Assembly (NCBI GenBank): GCA_963556145.1
Contig: OY744468.1
Span: forward strand, 992,001 to 1,056,000
Source: Hygrocybe punicea
Lineage: Eukaryota; Basidiomycota; Agaricomycetes; Agaricales; Hygrophoraceae
Length of the DNA: 64,000 nucleotides
Direction of reading: 5' to 3'
In this document: positions 12,312 through 22,332 of the stretch, one piece after another
How positions within the stretch are numbered: position 1 is the first letter of the stretch
Layout of the letters: each line of letters opens with the position of its first letter
Notes under the pieces: generated by a model
The model's input: the letters and a program-made list of their open reading frames with translations, nothing else
What the model was told of the DNA's origin: nothing
Databases searched by the model: none
Made by a program: the position numbers and the translations under genes

Positions 12312-15215
12312 CGCAATCATGCACAATATCTGACCCACCATGCAAAAATGAAAGGAAATGATCCCTTCATAGTTCCTAATTTCATTCCAAACAATTTACC
12401 AAGGGCTGACCGTGGTGATCGAGAATATTATTGTTGTACAATGTTAACTTTTTTCAAGCCATGGAGAAATGGCAAAGAACTCAAAAATAAATTACAAACA
12501 TGGGACAATGCTTTCACAAATTATAAGTTTTCTAAAAGACAGCTTGAAATCATGAAATACTTTGGTCTGCGATATGAGTGTCTTGATGCAAGAGATGATT
12601 TCTCTGCTAAACGTCAAAAGAATAATACTGAAGATATCAAATATTCATGGGCTACTTCAAACAATTTTGATGAAATGGATGACATGCACAATGCTGAACT
12701 AGCATGTAACGGAGATGATTTCAACGATACTCTTGATGAAAATACAGACACAGAATTACTTGTGACACTTGGTTATAAGGGAAAAAAAAGAAAGGATGAA
12801 ATGCTAATAGCTGAAAGAACCATGAAAAGGGCAGGATGGCTTGATAACTGTATTGATGGTATCCCAGATATAGGACCATTAATACCTGTAGAACCCTCTG
12901 TAACACAATCAGCAAAATTATGGAGAGCCACGGTCCTTGCCAAGAAAAAGGAAATCATTGAAGAACGAAATAAAAATTTGCCATCAAAGACAGGGACCAT
13001 AACTAAATTGTCAAATTTTCAATATAATAATGTAAAAATAGTTGATGCAGCATACATCCACCACATGTTTATTCCTGCCAACAAAGCTGATCTTCATCTA
13101 ATTGATATAACTATCAATGATTTCAAGTTGAATACAGACCAAAAAAGAGCATTTCATATCATTGCCAATCACTCTACCTTGATTAACAGTTCAGAGAAGC
13201 TACGCATGTATCTTGGTGGTATGGCAGGCACGGGAAAATCACAAGTAATCAAAGCATTGATTTGTTTTTTTGGTAAACACAATCAGAGTCATCGGTTTTT
13301 GGTTCATGCTCCAACTGGTGGTACTGCTGCCCTTGTAAATGGATCTACATATCACTCCATTCTTGGAATTAATCACGGAGGATCATCTCGTTCCCTTGCA
13401 CAAGTCCGTGCCAATCTTGATGGTGTGGATTACATTTTCATTGATGAAGTATCAATGTTATCCTGCAGAGATATGTATAAAATCAGTGCTCAATGTGCAA
13501 AAGCACGTGCCATTTATGATGAACCCTTTGGTGGCATTAATATGATATTTGCTGGGGATTTCGCCCAACTTCCACCAGCTATGAGTGGTGCTCCTTTGTA
13601 TTCTGGATCCGTTGGAGTCCAAATCAATTCCAGTCAAACTATAGCAAATCAGGAAGCTGCCATAGGCAAAGCTCTTTGGCATCAGATTACAACAGTTGTG
13701 ATATTACGTGAAAATATGAGACAAACCAAGCAGTCAAAAGAAGATGTCCAACTGAGACAGGCATTGGAAAACATGAGATACAAAGCATGTACTTCCAAAG
13801 ATATTGCATTTCTTCGTACTCTTATTGCAGGAAAAGGTCCAAATGTTCCAAAATTAGCCCAAAAGAAGTTCAGGAATGTATCAGTTGTTACTGCATTGAA
13901 TGCACAAAAAGACAAAATCAATGAACTTGGTGTCCAACGTTTTGCTGCTGAGAATAAAAGACTATTAACATCATTTTATTCAATAGACAGATGGAATGAT
14001 CATACTAATTTCAAGAACAAAAGAAAGTCTCATTACGGATCAACAATTGCAGATCCTGTTCGACACACAAGAATATTAGAACCTTCACTCCAGAAATTAC
14101 TATGGAACCAACCACATGCATCATCCTCGGATCATATACCAGGAAAATTGGAGTTATGTATAGGCATGCCAGTGATGCTGAGAAACAATGATGCAACAGA
14201 TTGCTGCATTACCAAAGGAGCTGAGGCGGTTGTTGTAGGTTGGCAGAGTGCAACAGGCCCAGAACAACAGATTGTACTGGACACTTTATTTGTCAGATTA
14301 ATAAATCCTCCAAAAAACATATACATAGATGGCCTTCCTGAAAATGTGGTGCCAATTACAAAACATATCACTTCCACTATGTGTTCATTACCCAATGATG
14401 ATGTGATATCCTTGTCAAGAGAACAAGTGTTGGTACTCCCTAATTTTGCCATGACTGATTATGCATGTCAAGGGCGTACCCGTCCTAACAATGTAGTTGA
14501 TCTCAGTAGTTGTAGAAACCACCAATCTTATTATACTTGCTTATCTAGAAGTGCAACTGCTGCAGGAACCATCATTGTTCAAGGCTTTGATCCTAAGGTA
14601 ATTACTGGTGGTGCTTCTGGATATCTAAGACAAGAATTCAGAGAATTAGAAATTTTAGATGAAATAACCAAACTCAAATATCAAGGACTTTTACCAAGCC
14701 ATATTAATGGAGATCAACGAAATTCTATCATTGATCAATTTAGAAGATGGAAAGGAAAGTCATATGTTCCAAAACATGTTCATTCTGCTATTGCATGGAA
14801 AGCCACGGAGCAACTAAACCAATACACAGCACAGCCCTCTCCATGGCAATTAATTAAACCTATGAACAAAAATCAAAAGGCAAATTTCAGAAACCTCAAC
14901 TTTGTTCCTGCAAAAGGAACTGTTCCAGTCACTGTTGCTCATAAGAATTCCACAGCCAATGTATTGCAAAATAAAAAACGAAAATTAGAACAAGTTGTAA
15001 GTTCATCTTCCATAGTGAAAAAAAGACAAAAAACAAGTACTATTGAATTAAATGAACCAAAAGGGTTTATATGGGATGCGCAAGATTGGAGCTGTGCTTA
15101 TGATTCACTCTTTACAATATTACTAGCAATATGGAATGACAATGCATCAAGTTGGAAAAAAAGATTCAACAGCATCAATGAAATATTAAAGATTTTGAGC
15201 TTAGGATTCAAATGA
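12312..15215 (+). pseudogene. Helitron Pif1-like helicase
   Basis: Continuing the same frame (first Met at 12348), this 955-codon stretch is a superfamily-1 helicase. Walker A is GGMAGTGKSQ (about 13213), Walker B is IFIDEVSML (about 13435), AGDFAQLPP lies near 13552, and late motifs YACQGRTRP and TCLSRSATA lie near 14460-14560. This is the Pif1-like 5'-3' helicase fused to Rep in Helitrons, which unwinds the strand being transferred. After the helicase comes a Lys-rich linker and then DAQDWSCAYDSLFTIL, the start of the peptidase-like domain. A TGA at 15213-15215 (LGFK*SKNNT) interrupts that domain, and the frame stays open beyond it. Confidence 0.8.
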
Positions 15216-15857
15216 TCAAAGAATAACACAACAGATTTAGAAACATTTAGAAATACAATCAGACATTTATTGCATCAAGATAAACCCGAAATATTTCCTT
15301 ATGGTCAAATTGGTATTGCCATAAGTGATTTAGCTCATTATATAATGAAGCCAAATAAAGCAATGACTTCATCTTATCTTGAATGTATAAATTGTGAAAA
15401 CATAATCCTTCTGGAAAATGATAGATGTGATGCTACTTTTCATTGTCCATATTCATTTTCTGGAACAATCTCAGCATATCTTGCTCAAATCATAGTCAAT
15501 AGACAACGACATAAATGTCAATTGTGTCAGGGAGAGGTTATAAAATTTATTACATTCAATAAAATTCCTCCTCTGATCATGTTTACAATTGACTCTATTG
15601 AAAATTTAATAGTGAGTCGAATTATAAACATGTCAATTGATGAGATATTCACCACCTATACACTGAGAGGAATTGTGTACTTTGGTCATGCACATTTTAC
15701 TGTTCGCTTATTTGTTAATGGTATGGTATGGTTTCATGATGGCATGTTAACAAAATCAATTTGTATTAATGAAGGAAACATGGATAACTTCTCCAACATG
15801 GATTTATTGTCACGAAATGGTAATAATGCTGTACTATTTGTGTATGCACAATTTTAA
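15216..15857 (+). pseudogene. C-terminal cysteine-peptidase-like domain of the Helitron protein
   Basis: The frame resumes after TGA 15213-15215 and ends at 15855-15857. Together with the end of the helicase segment it carries a candidate nucleophile Cys (WSCAYDSL, about 15100), two CxxC pairs (CINC near 15390, CQLC near 15524) and a His/Asp region (GHAHFTVRLF, VWFHDGM, about 15685-15745). The order Cys, zinc-like pairs, then His/Asp matches papain-fold ubiquitin-specific-protease-like domains. That assignment is inference from motif order. It is the last domain before the Helitron 3' end. Confidence 0.55.
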
Positions 15858-15893
15858 TATTTGTTTTTATTGCGAAAAAGGGACGAGTAACAT

Positions 15894-15926
15894 GCCATGC
15901 AAAGCAATGGCCCACACCCCACTAGT
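15894..15926 (+). terminator. Helitron 3' terminus: hairpin, CTAG and host T
   Basis: GCCATGC at 15894-15900 and its near-complement at 15904-15911 (one bulged A) form a 7-bp stem with an AAA loop. Ten bases later comes CTAG (15922-15925), followed by T. Helitrons typically end CTRR with such a hairpin 10-12 bases inside and insert between A and T. This is a transposition terminator, not a transcription terminator. Confidence 0.65.
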
Positions 15927-16469
15927 CTATTACTATGCTAACTCATAATGTTATTTTTATGTAGAAGTTGCTCACTGCCACGCCGGGAATGCCCCGTAAC
16001 AGGCCACGTCACGTCAAAATCCAACTCAAGGACCGAAACGACGGATAGCAGGCAACGACGACGACAAAGACGACAAGCGCAGAGACGGCCAGCCAGGTGA
16101 CGATGACGGGGACGAAGACGGATAGCGACGGGACGACAGGACGACGGAGACGACGACGACCGTCAGAGGGATGACGACGACTGTCCAGGGGACGACGAAA
16201 ACCATCCAGGGGACGACGAGGACGAGGACAGGGATGGAGACGCGGATGGCGACAACAACAACGACCATGACGACAACGAGAACGACGGGAACGGGAATGA
16301 CAGGGACGGGGACAGGGATGGCGGGGACGACGACGGCAGAGACGCAGATGAAGACGATGAAGACGAGGACAGTGGAGGGGAAGATGAAGATGACGAGGAC
16401 GAGGACGGCGGAGACGCAGACGACGAGGGCGAGGACGACAGGAACGACAGAGGTATGTACATCCCACCC

Positions 16470-16740
16470 ATCCTCCCACTCCTCCTCCCTCTCCCTCTCC
16501 CTCTCCCTCCCTCTCCCTCTCCCTCTGCATCTCCTCTCCCTCTCCCTCTGCCTCTGCCTCTGCCTCTGCCTCTGTCTTTCCCTCTCTCTCCCTCTCCCTC
16601 TCCCTCTCCCTGCTGCCCTTCCCTCCTCCCCTCCCTCCTTACACCTTGTCCCATTCCCACTCCCACTCCCACTCCCACCTCCCACTGCCACTGCCACCTT
16701 CCTCCCACTCCACACCTACCTACCTTCCTCCCACCTGCCT
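16470..16740. repeat. Polypyrimidine tract (CCCTCT / CCCACT repeats)
   Basis: The plus strand is almost entirely C and T here, in CCCTCT and CCCACTC steps, so the other strand is a purine tract rich in GGGA and GGGT runs. Equivalent tracts occur in the arms at 55200-55440 (G-rich on plus) and 57745-57990 (C-rich on plus). Confidence 0.75.
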
Positions 16741-17199
16741 CCTGCCCTTGGTAGTTTAATTATGTATCTGGATAGAATAGTCATTAAATTTAGATTTCCA
16801 TTTTAAGGAGTAATGAGGTGATATAGATTCAAATTGGGAATTGAGTAAGATTAAATAAAAAGCACAATATTCCAAGTGGGGTGGGTTCTGAGGTTGGTAA
16901 AGATTGTGATTGGGCATAATGATTGTCTGTACAAGCTGAGGCTAAGGATGAGATATTGGGCAGTTGCAAAAGAAGAATTTTGTATTGTTGCTATTGCCTG
17001 TGCATGAAGTAATTGAATTTCAAATTATATTACATGGGACATATATGTGATGTACAGACAGAGAGATTCTGATTATTGAAATGGCAGTTTCTCAACAAAC
17101 AATGGCTTCAGCTGGTGTGAGCGCCATCAGTGTTGTCAACATTAAATATGTGCCGGCAGACAGGGATGTGGCTGAATCCTGTGGACCAACATGCACCCA

Positions 17200-17960
17200 C
17201 ATTGCAGCAGTGGCTGGCCCTCGGTCAACCCAATCTTGCAGCAAGCGCTGGAGCCAGGTCAACCTGCCCCGCAGCAATTGCTGGAGCCAGGTCAACCCGG
17301 TGCTGCAGCAAGAGCTGCGACCTGGTCAAGCTGATCCTGCACCAATAGCTGGAGCCAGGTCAACCTACCCCGCAGCAGGAGCTGGACCCAGGTCAACCAA
17401 GTGCTACAGCAATAGCTGGACCCAGGTCGACCCGGTGCTGCAGCAAGAGCTGCGACCTGGTCAACCCGATCCTGCAGCAATACCTGGAGCCAGGTCAACC
17501 TACCCCACAGCAACAGCTGGAGCCAGGTCAACCTACCCCGCAGCAATAGCTGGAGCCAGGTCAACCTGCTGCTGCAGCAAGAGCTGTGACCTGGTCAACC
17601 TGATCCTGCAGAAATAGCTGGACCCAGGTCAACCTACCCCGCAGTAGGAGCTGGACCCAAATCAACCCAGTGCTACAGCAATATCTGGACCTGGGTCAAC
17701 CCGGTGCTGCAGAAATAGCCGCACACAGGTGAACTGGGCCCTGCAGCAAGAGCTGCAACCTGGTCAACCCGATCCTGCAGCAATACCTGGATCCAGGTCA
17801 ACCTACCCCACAGCAATAGCTGGACCCTGGTCAACCTTGTGCTGCAGCAAGAGCTGTGACCTGGGTAACCCGATCCTGCAGCAATAGCTGGAGCCAGGTC
17901 AACCTACATTGCAAGAACTGCTGGCCCTGGGTCAACCCATGTATCCAGCAATAGCTGCTC
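17200..17960. repeat. 34-bp minisatellite
   Basis: Units of the form CAGCAATAGCTGGAGCCAGG plus TCAACCTGCTGCTG repeat head to tail with point differences. The unit is 34 bp and therefore cycles through all three reading frames. The same array occurs at 53900-54720 and 58460-59560. Confidence 0.85.
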
Positions 17961-18178
17961 CAGGTTAACCCACTACATGGCAGAGCTGATAGCAGGTTGA
18001 CCTACCCTGCAGCCATTTACCAGGAAGAGCTGTACCTGGGTCAACCTACCCCAACACATTTCCACAGCAAGAGCTGTCATTTGGGTCAACCTACCCCCGC
18101 AGCAATAACTGCGCTATGTGTACCTACCAATCGCAGCTCTAACTGCGATTGGGTTAACCAAAACGACTGGGTCTACTG

Positions 18179-18243
18179 AAGTTCAGTTTGCGGTTCCGCC
18201 AAAAAGGGTTGGAACTGGACTGAACTGAACCTTGGCAACACTA
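18179..18243 (-). mobile_element. 65-bp terminal remnant of the CTG-bearing hAT family
   Basis: This sequence is the reverse complement, with a few changes, of the left end of the element at 18660. It contains GCGGTTCCGCCAAAAAGGGT and ends GGCAACACTA. It sits immediately after the terminus of the long-arm half copy, and no matching opposite end was found. Confidence 0.6.
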
Positions 18244-18520
18244 CTGAGAACTTAACTGGTCCAGACCTACACATACCACCTCGAAATGATGGCACCCATC
18301 AGGCAACCACAGGCTAGGTGATTAAAACAGCATGGGAAATGCTGGGACCATGGGGGACTTAATTCGTCGTGGTTGCACTCACAGGCCAAATAGGTCACAG
18401 GCAAACCTCATAGTAATAGTACATTAATATTTTCACTTCCACCCTATCTGTAGTGTCTGACATAGGGTATATCTCTGCAGAACAATACAATTGACAAAAA
18501 AAAAAGAAAGAAAAAAAATC

Positions 18521-18659
18521 CACTCAATCAGGATCAGTATCACACGAAGAATTGCAGCAATTCCACACAAATCCAGGCCATTTACATGCAATCCACTCGA
18601 TCAGGATCACTATCCCAAGAACATTCACAGCAATTCCACAGAAATCCAGGCCATACACA
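18521..18659. repeat. Two units of a 73-bp tandem repeat, second unit split by a hAT insertion
   Basis: CAATCCACTCNATCAGGATC followed by GCAATTCCACANAAATCCAG occurs twice with a period of about 73 bp. The second unit is cut after CCATACACA by the element at 18660 and resumes at 19811 with TGCAATCCAG, as the first unit predicts. Confidence 0.65.
18652..18659. repeat. Target-site duplication (left), CATACACA
   Basis: CATACACA directly precedes the left end of the hAT element and is repeated exactly at 19803-19810 after its right end. Eight bases is the standard hAT target-duplication length. Confidence 0.8.
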
Positions 18660-19802
18660 TAGTGTTGCCGAAGTTCAGTTCGGTCCGGTTCTGACCCTTT
18701 TTGGCGGAACCGCGAACTGAACTTTGGGTCCGGTTTGGCCCTGCGCCAAACCGGAACCCAGACGGCATCGAACCGTCTCTCCGCATTCGGTCTGGGTTCA
18801 GACTGCGTCTGAACCCTGGACCGAGGTGGGCTCACCCCATGAGCTCTGTTCTCCTCGTGAATGGCAGGCACGTATCAATTGATACGGCGCTGCACTTCGC
18901 GAGGTAGTTGGGCTGCAGGGGAGCCATCCGGCGCTGCTGCTGCTGCTGCTGCTGCCACTGCTGCTGTTGCTGCCACTGCTGGCGCTGCTGCTGCTGCCGT
19001 CGCCATTGCTGCTGCCACTGCTGCTGCTGCTGCTGTCGTGGCCGTTGCTGCTGCTGCTGCTGCCGCCGTTGCTGCCGTTGCTGCTGCCGCTGTTGCTGCT
19101 GCTGCCGGCATTGCTGCTGCTGCTGCTGGCCGTCGTGGTTGTCATTGCCGTTGGATGGCTTTTGCTGTTGCCGCTGCCGCTGCCGCTGCTGCCGTTGCTG
19201 CCGGCACTGCTGCTTCCGCTGTTGCTGCTGCTTCCGCTGTTGCTGCTGCTGCTGGCCATTGCCGTTGTCGTTGCCTGGTTGCCATTGCCGTTGCCGTTGC
19301 CATTGCTGTTGCCGCTGCTGGTGGTGGTGGTGGTGGTGGTGTTGCTGCTGTCCCGCGTCCCTTGGCATTGCGTTGGCGTTGGCATTCAACTTGTGCCAAG
19401 GTGGGTGTGGTCACGATGTGGTCGCGGTCGAGTTGCCTGTCGCAAATAACATTAGAAAAAATCGAAACATACCTTGATGAACACAACACAAATTGTGTTG
19501 TGTTCAACCCGCGTTGATGTTGCTGTGTTGCGTGAAAGGTCACGGCCGGTCACATGATTCCATTCAACACGAAATAGTAAGTAAAGAAATATGAAAAACA
19601 AATGAAATCAATACCTTAAAAATATCCGCGTTCGCGGTTTGAACGCGGTTTGGAGCCGTTCAGGAAATCCGGCAGGCCTTGAAACCCGGAACTGAACCCG
19701 TGGTCCGGTTCAGCACTTGGCTGAACTTAGACCGAACTTAGGGTTCGGTTCAGGGTTTGAACCGGGTTTGGCTAGGTTCGGAACCGAACTACGGCAACAC
19801 TA
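18660..19802. mobile_element. Non-autonomous hAT element with internal CTG-rich block
   Basis: The element is 1,143 bp, starts TAGTGTTGCCG and ends CGGCAACACTA as a perfect 11-bp terminal inverted repeat, with CATACACA on both sides. Subterminal regions hold many GGTTC/GAACC motifs in both orientations. No transposase is encoded. The middle (about 18930-19350) is almost entirely GCTG/CTGC trinucleotide-type repeat. Open frames there exist in nearly every frame on both strands (poly-Ala, Leu, Cys, Gln, Ser) and follow from the repeat alone. Confidence 0.8.
18930..19350. repeat. CTG/CAG-type imperfect trinucleotide repeat
   Basis: About 420 bp of GCTGCTGCT-like repeat with CCA, CCG and GTT variants, ending in a run of GGTGGTGGTG near 19320. 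It lies inside the hAT element at 18660-19802. Confidence 0.85.
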
Positions 19803-19810
19803 CATACACA
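19803..19810. repeat. Target-site duplication (right), CATACACA
   Basis: This is the exact partner of 18652-18659 and lies immediately after the CACTA end of the 1,143-bp element. Confidence 0.8.
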
Positions 19811-20746
19811 TGCAATCCAGTGGCTCAGTTGAGGCTTAGTGTATTGGATGATGTCTCACTGGGAGTCAGCAGGGTTGCAAATCAACCAGTAAACTGACCT
19901 GAATAAGGGCTAAACGAAACCTGGCTCAGGTTGAAAATCACTGATACAGGTTAAATTTCATCCTAATCTAGGTTTCCAAATTTAGGTTGAAAAACAACCA
20001 GAATATGAACAAATTCAACCTACTATTCTGAGGTGGTACCGGGCTATTATATTAATATATAAGGCTATATAAAGGGTTATATAGTGGCATAAAGTAGTCT
20101 CCCACGACAGTTCTTAGCTATCCTTATAAGGTTGGTCAGGTTTGAATGCAAAGCGCGTCGTGCTAAGAATGATAATATTGGTTAATCATTATCACAATGA
20201 CACTGACCCGCCAGTCGTTACCAAAGTGAAAGCTGACGCGCTGACGAGGCAGATTTGTCTCAATGACAAAGTTGCTCAATAAACCACAAGAAAGATAAAT
20301 CTTGTGAATCGGGCAATACCAAATCGAATGACAACCAACCAAGAGCAACTACCAAGAATGGCAATTTTTGTGAACTGAGTGATGCTAAACAAAATAAACA
20401 TTGACGAAGTGGATGGCAAACTGTTACGTTTCCAGCTCCGCTTCTAACCCCGATGCCCATTCCGATACCCACCATGATGATTCTGCACTGCACACCTTCC
20501 TTTTTCATTTCTTTTTGTCCTTTGTCTTCTTTTCAATGTCATTGTTTCTTCTTTTGGACATCCTTGTATTTTCTTGTTCTTGTTCTCTTCTTTCCCTTCC
20601 TCTAGAACAATCCAGACCGACCATGGACATATCCCACGTGACCTTGCTGTACCCGAATAGTCTCCTTGCCGACGGACATCATTGCTATTGTCTTTTCCCT
20701 CGCCCTGACATATTGTTGACTTCATCCCACGACAAACCGATTTACA

Positions 20747-20917
20747 ATGACTGTACTCCCAACACAGCTAATTACCGTAATCATCATTGGCAGCATCGCC
20801 ATCACCTTCCTGATCGGTTTTTACCTTGTTATGATCTATCTTTGGCATCGGTACCGAAACCCTTCTGCCATCGATACTTCCGACTTCCACCTCGACAATA
20901 TATCGACACGTAATTGA
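20747..20917 (+). CDS. Possible 56-residue single-pass membrane protein
   Basis: ATG at 20747 opens a short frame that starts MTVLPTQLITVIIIGSIAIT, continues with a hydrophobic run to LVMIYLWHRY, and ends in a polar tail of about 20 residues with stop TGA at 20915-20917. A roughly 25-residue hydrophobic core followed by HRYR fits a single transmembrane helix with a cytosolic basic flank. There is no homolog evidence, and the surrounding 20.1-22.1 kb has no other supported gene. It may be an exon of a larger decayed gene: a GTAATT donor-like sequence lies just before the stop. Confidence 0.3.
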   Translation: MTVLPTQLITVIIIGSIAITFLIGFYLVMIYLWHRYRNPSAIDTSDFHLDNISTRN

Positions 20918-22330
20918 CAATTGCCATACCTGGATATATGGTTTCCACTTTCGTACCCTGTGCCTACCATTATCCTCCCTGATGATCCGACGACATTCCT
21001 CACCTGCATGCGAACTCTGAACAATCCCTGATCACAAGACATTTCACTGTTCTCTCTAATCCGACCATCACCGAAGCACATTCTTTTGGACTTCGACCAC
21101 AGACCATACGACTTCCCAAACAGTGAACCAACCCCTATCATATATTGTTCGCACGACACCGCTTCAATGCAGTACCCGACGACTTGTTCCCACAGCTTGT
21201 CACTCGTGCCATGACTCGAAACCTGGACCCACATTCATTTAACCTTTTCCATCTATAACCTTGATATCTCCCACACTCGTTTACAATGATACCCTTTCTT
21301 GGACGAATACCGACATCAAGTGGACCTTCTTGTTCCACAAACAGGACAAGACATTGCTCCTCGATACGTCATCAACACAGACATCGTCATCCGGTACAGC
21401 TTGTGCTGTTCACATGTCTGACCTCGACTAGCCCACTGTCCTAGTTGGTTTTTTCCTCTATACATTCCTTCATTTTCTTTCATACCAACCTTGCCACTAT
21501 ATCCACGCTACCTCAAGACACTCTCATCACCAACCCCACACTGGACGATACCCATCTTCGACCCGACCGTGCAATGCACTTGCCAAACTGCACACTTGCC
21601 CGTTACAGCAAGTGTAGACCCCGAATTGGCAATTCTGCATGTCACATGATCCGATGACAAATCATCCGAGTCATCTGGACCTCTTCTATCCTCAACGACA
21701 CCCGGGCCTCCAGTTGGATTGCGAGAACATCGACATGAGGACGCCTCATGTATGCCTCATGGTGAACACATGGTAGAGTTGGACATGTTGTGGCTTCATG
21801 GTTGTATTCCTATTTACCTCCCCTCAAGACCAGCCACTATATGTACTGTTCTTGTTGTTGGTTCGGACTTTTTCTTCTTTTCCTTTCCTTATGTTTAGTC
21901 TGGTTCTTGGGGCAGACCCCTCTATCTTGGGTAACCCCCACGGCTCGCAATGACTTTAGACCACGAACCCCCCCCTTGTAGCAGTGTTATCTGACAATGA
22001 AACTGCTGTTCTCCCCTCTGGAAACCGTCCCCCTGTTAAGTTGATTGTTGCTGGAGCCCGCTGCAGAAGCGATCCGTAACACAAACACCATCAATCTAGA
22101 GAACAGTGCTGGCCCTGGATCAACCCCGCAAGAATGGCACAAGGGAAAGTAACTTTCATGGATGCCACAACTGGTACCAAAATGATGCAGAATTACCAGG
22201 TAGGTCAGTAAGGGAAGGTACGGCCTCCACTTTCACAATTCAAGAGGGAGAATCAGGCGGAGAGAACCGGTGAAAAGAAAAATATTGGCAATAATGAAAC
22301 ATGGTAGTAACAGAAACTAGCTACTTTCAG
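20918..22330. other. No supported gene; possible decayed retroelement sequence
   Basis: Frames here are short and without recognisable domains. Composition (CCCTGT, CCGACC and GACGAC steps, T-rich runs near 21440-21900) differs from the neighbouring genes. No paired long terminal repeats, primer-binding site or polyprotein motifs were recognised, so no class is assigned. Confidence 0.4.
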
Positions 22331-22332
22331 CC

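Larger units (their letters stand above)
7600..15925 (+). mobile_element. Helitron (decayed autonomous copy)
   Basis: A roughly 8-kb AT-rich block holds Rep/helicase coding sequence on the plus strand and ends in the layout known for Helitrons: a short hairpin (15894-15911), ten bases, then CTAG (15922-15925) followed by T. Homology between the downstream DNA and the long-arm element at 56.1 kb begins essentially at 15926-15927, which independently supports that end. The 5' end is not resolved. TC at 7600 preceded by A is one candidate, placed there only because a Helitron should start with TC after an A. No target duplication is expected for this class. Confidence 0.75.
15926..18178 (+). mobile_element. 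Half copy of the long-arm repeat element (one arm)
   Basis: From TATTACTATGCTA near 15928 to GGGTCTACTG at 18169-18178 this block is a diverged relative of one arm of the element at 50291-59649. The order of parts is the same: CTCACTGCC region, GAC/GAT-rich tract (16020-16450), C/T-rich tract (16470-16740), AT-rich spacer, 34-bp minisatellite (17200-17960) and the terminus AACCAAAACGACTGGGTCTA. The opposite arm is not present in this window on the left, and the Helitron now lies at the inner boundary. Long open frames across the low-complexity tracts appear on both strands and in several frames, so they are not called as genes. Confidence 0.65.

Noticed and set aside
16009..16806. Several long open frames on both strands (up to 229 codons)
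   Set aside because: They cross GAC-rich and CCCTCT-rich simple sequence, are open in most frames at once and have only low-complexity translations.
18798..19517. Long frames encoding poly-Ala, Leu, Cys, Gln or Ser
   Set aside because: They are open in nearly all frames because of the CTG-type repeat inside the hAT element; no non-repetitive protein sequence accompanies them.
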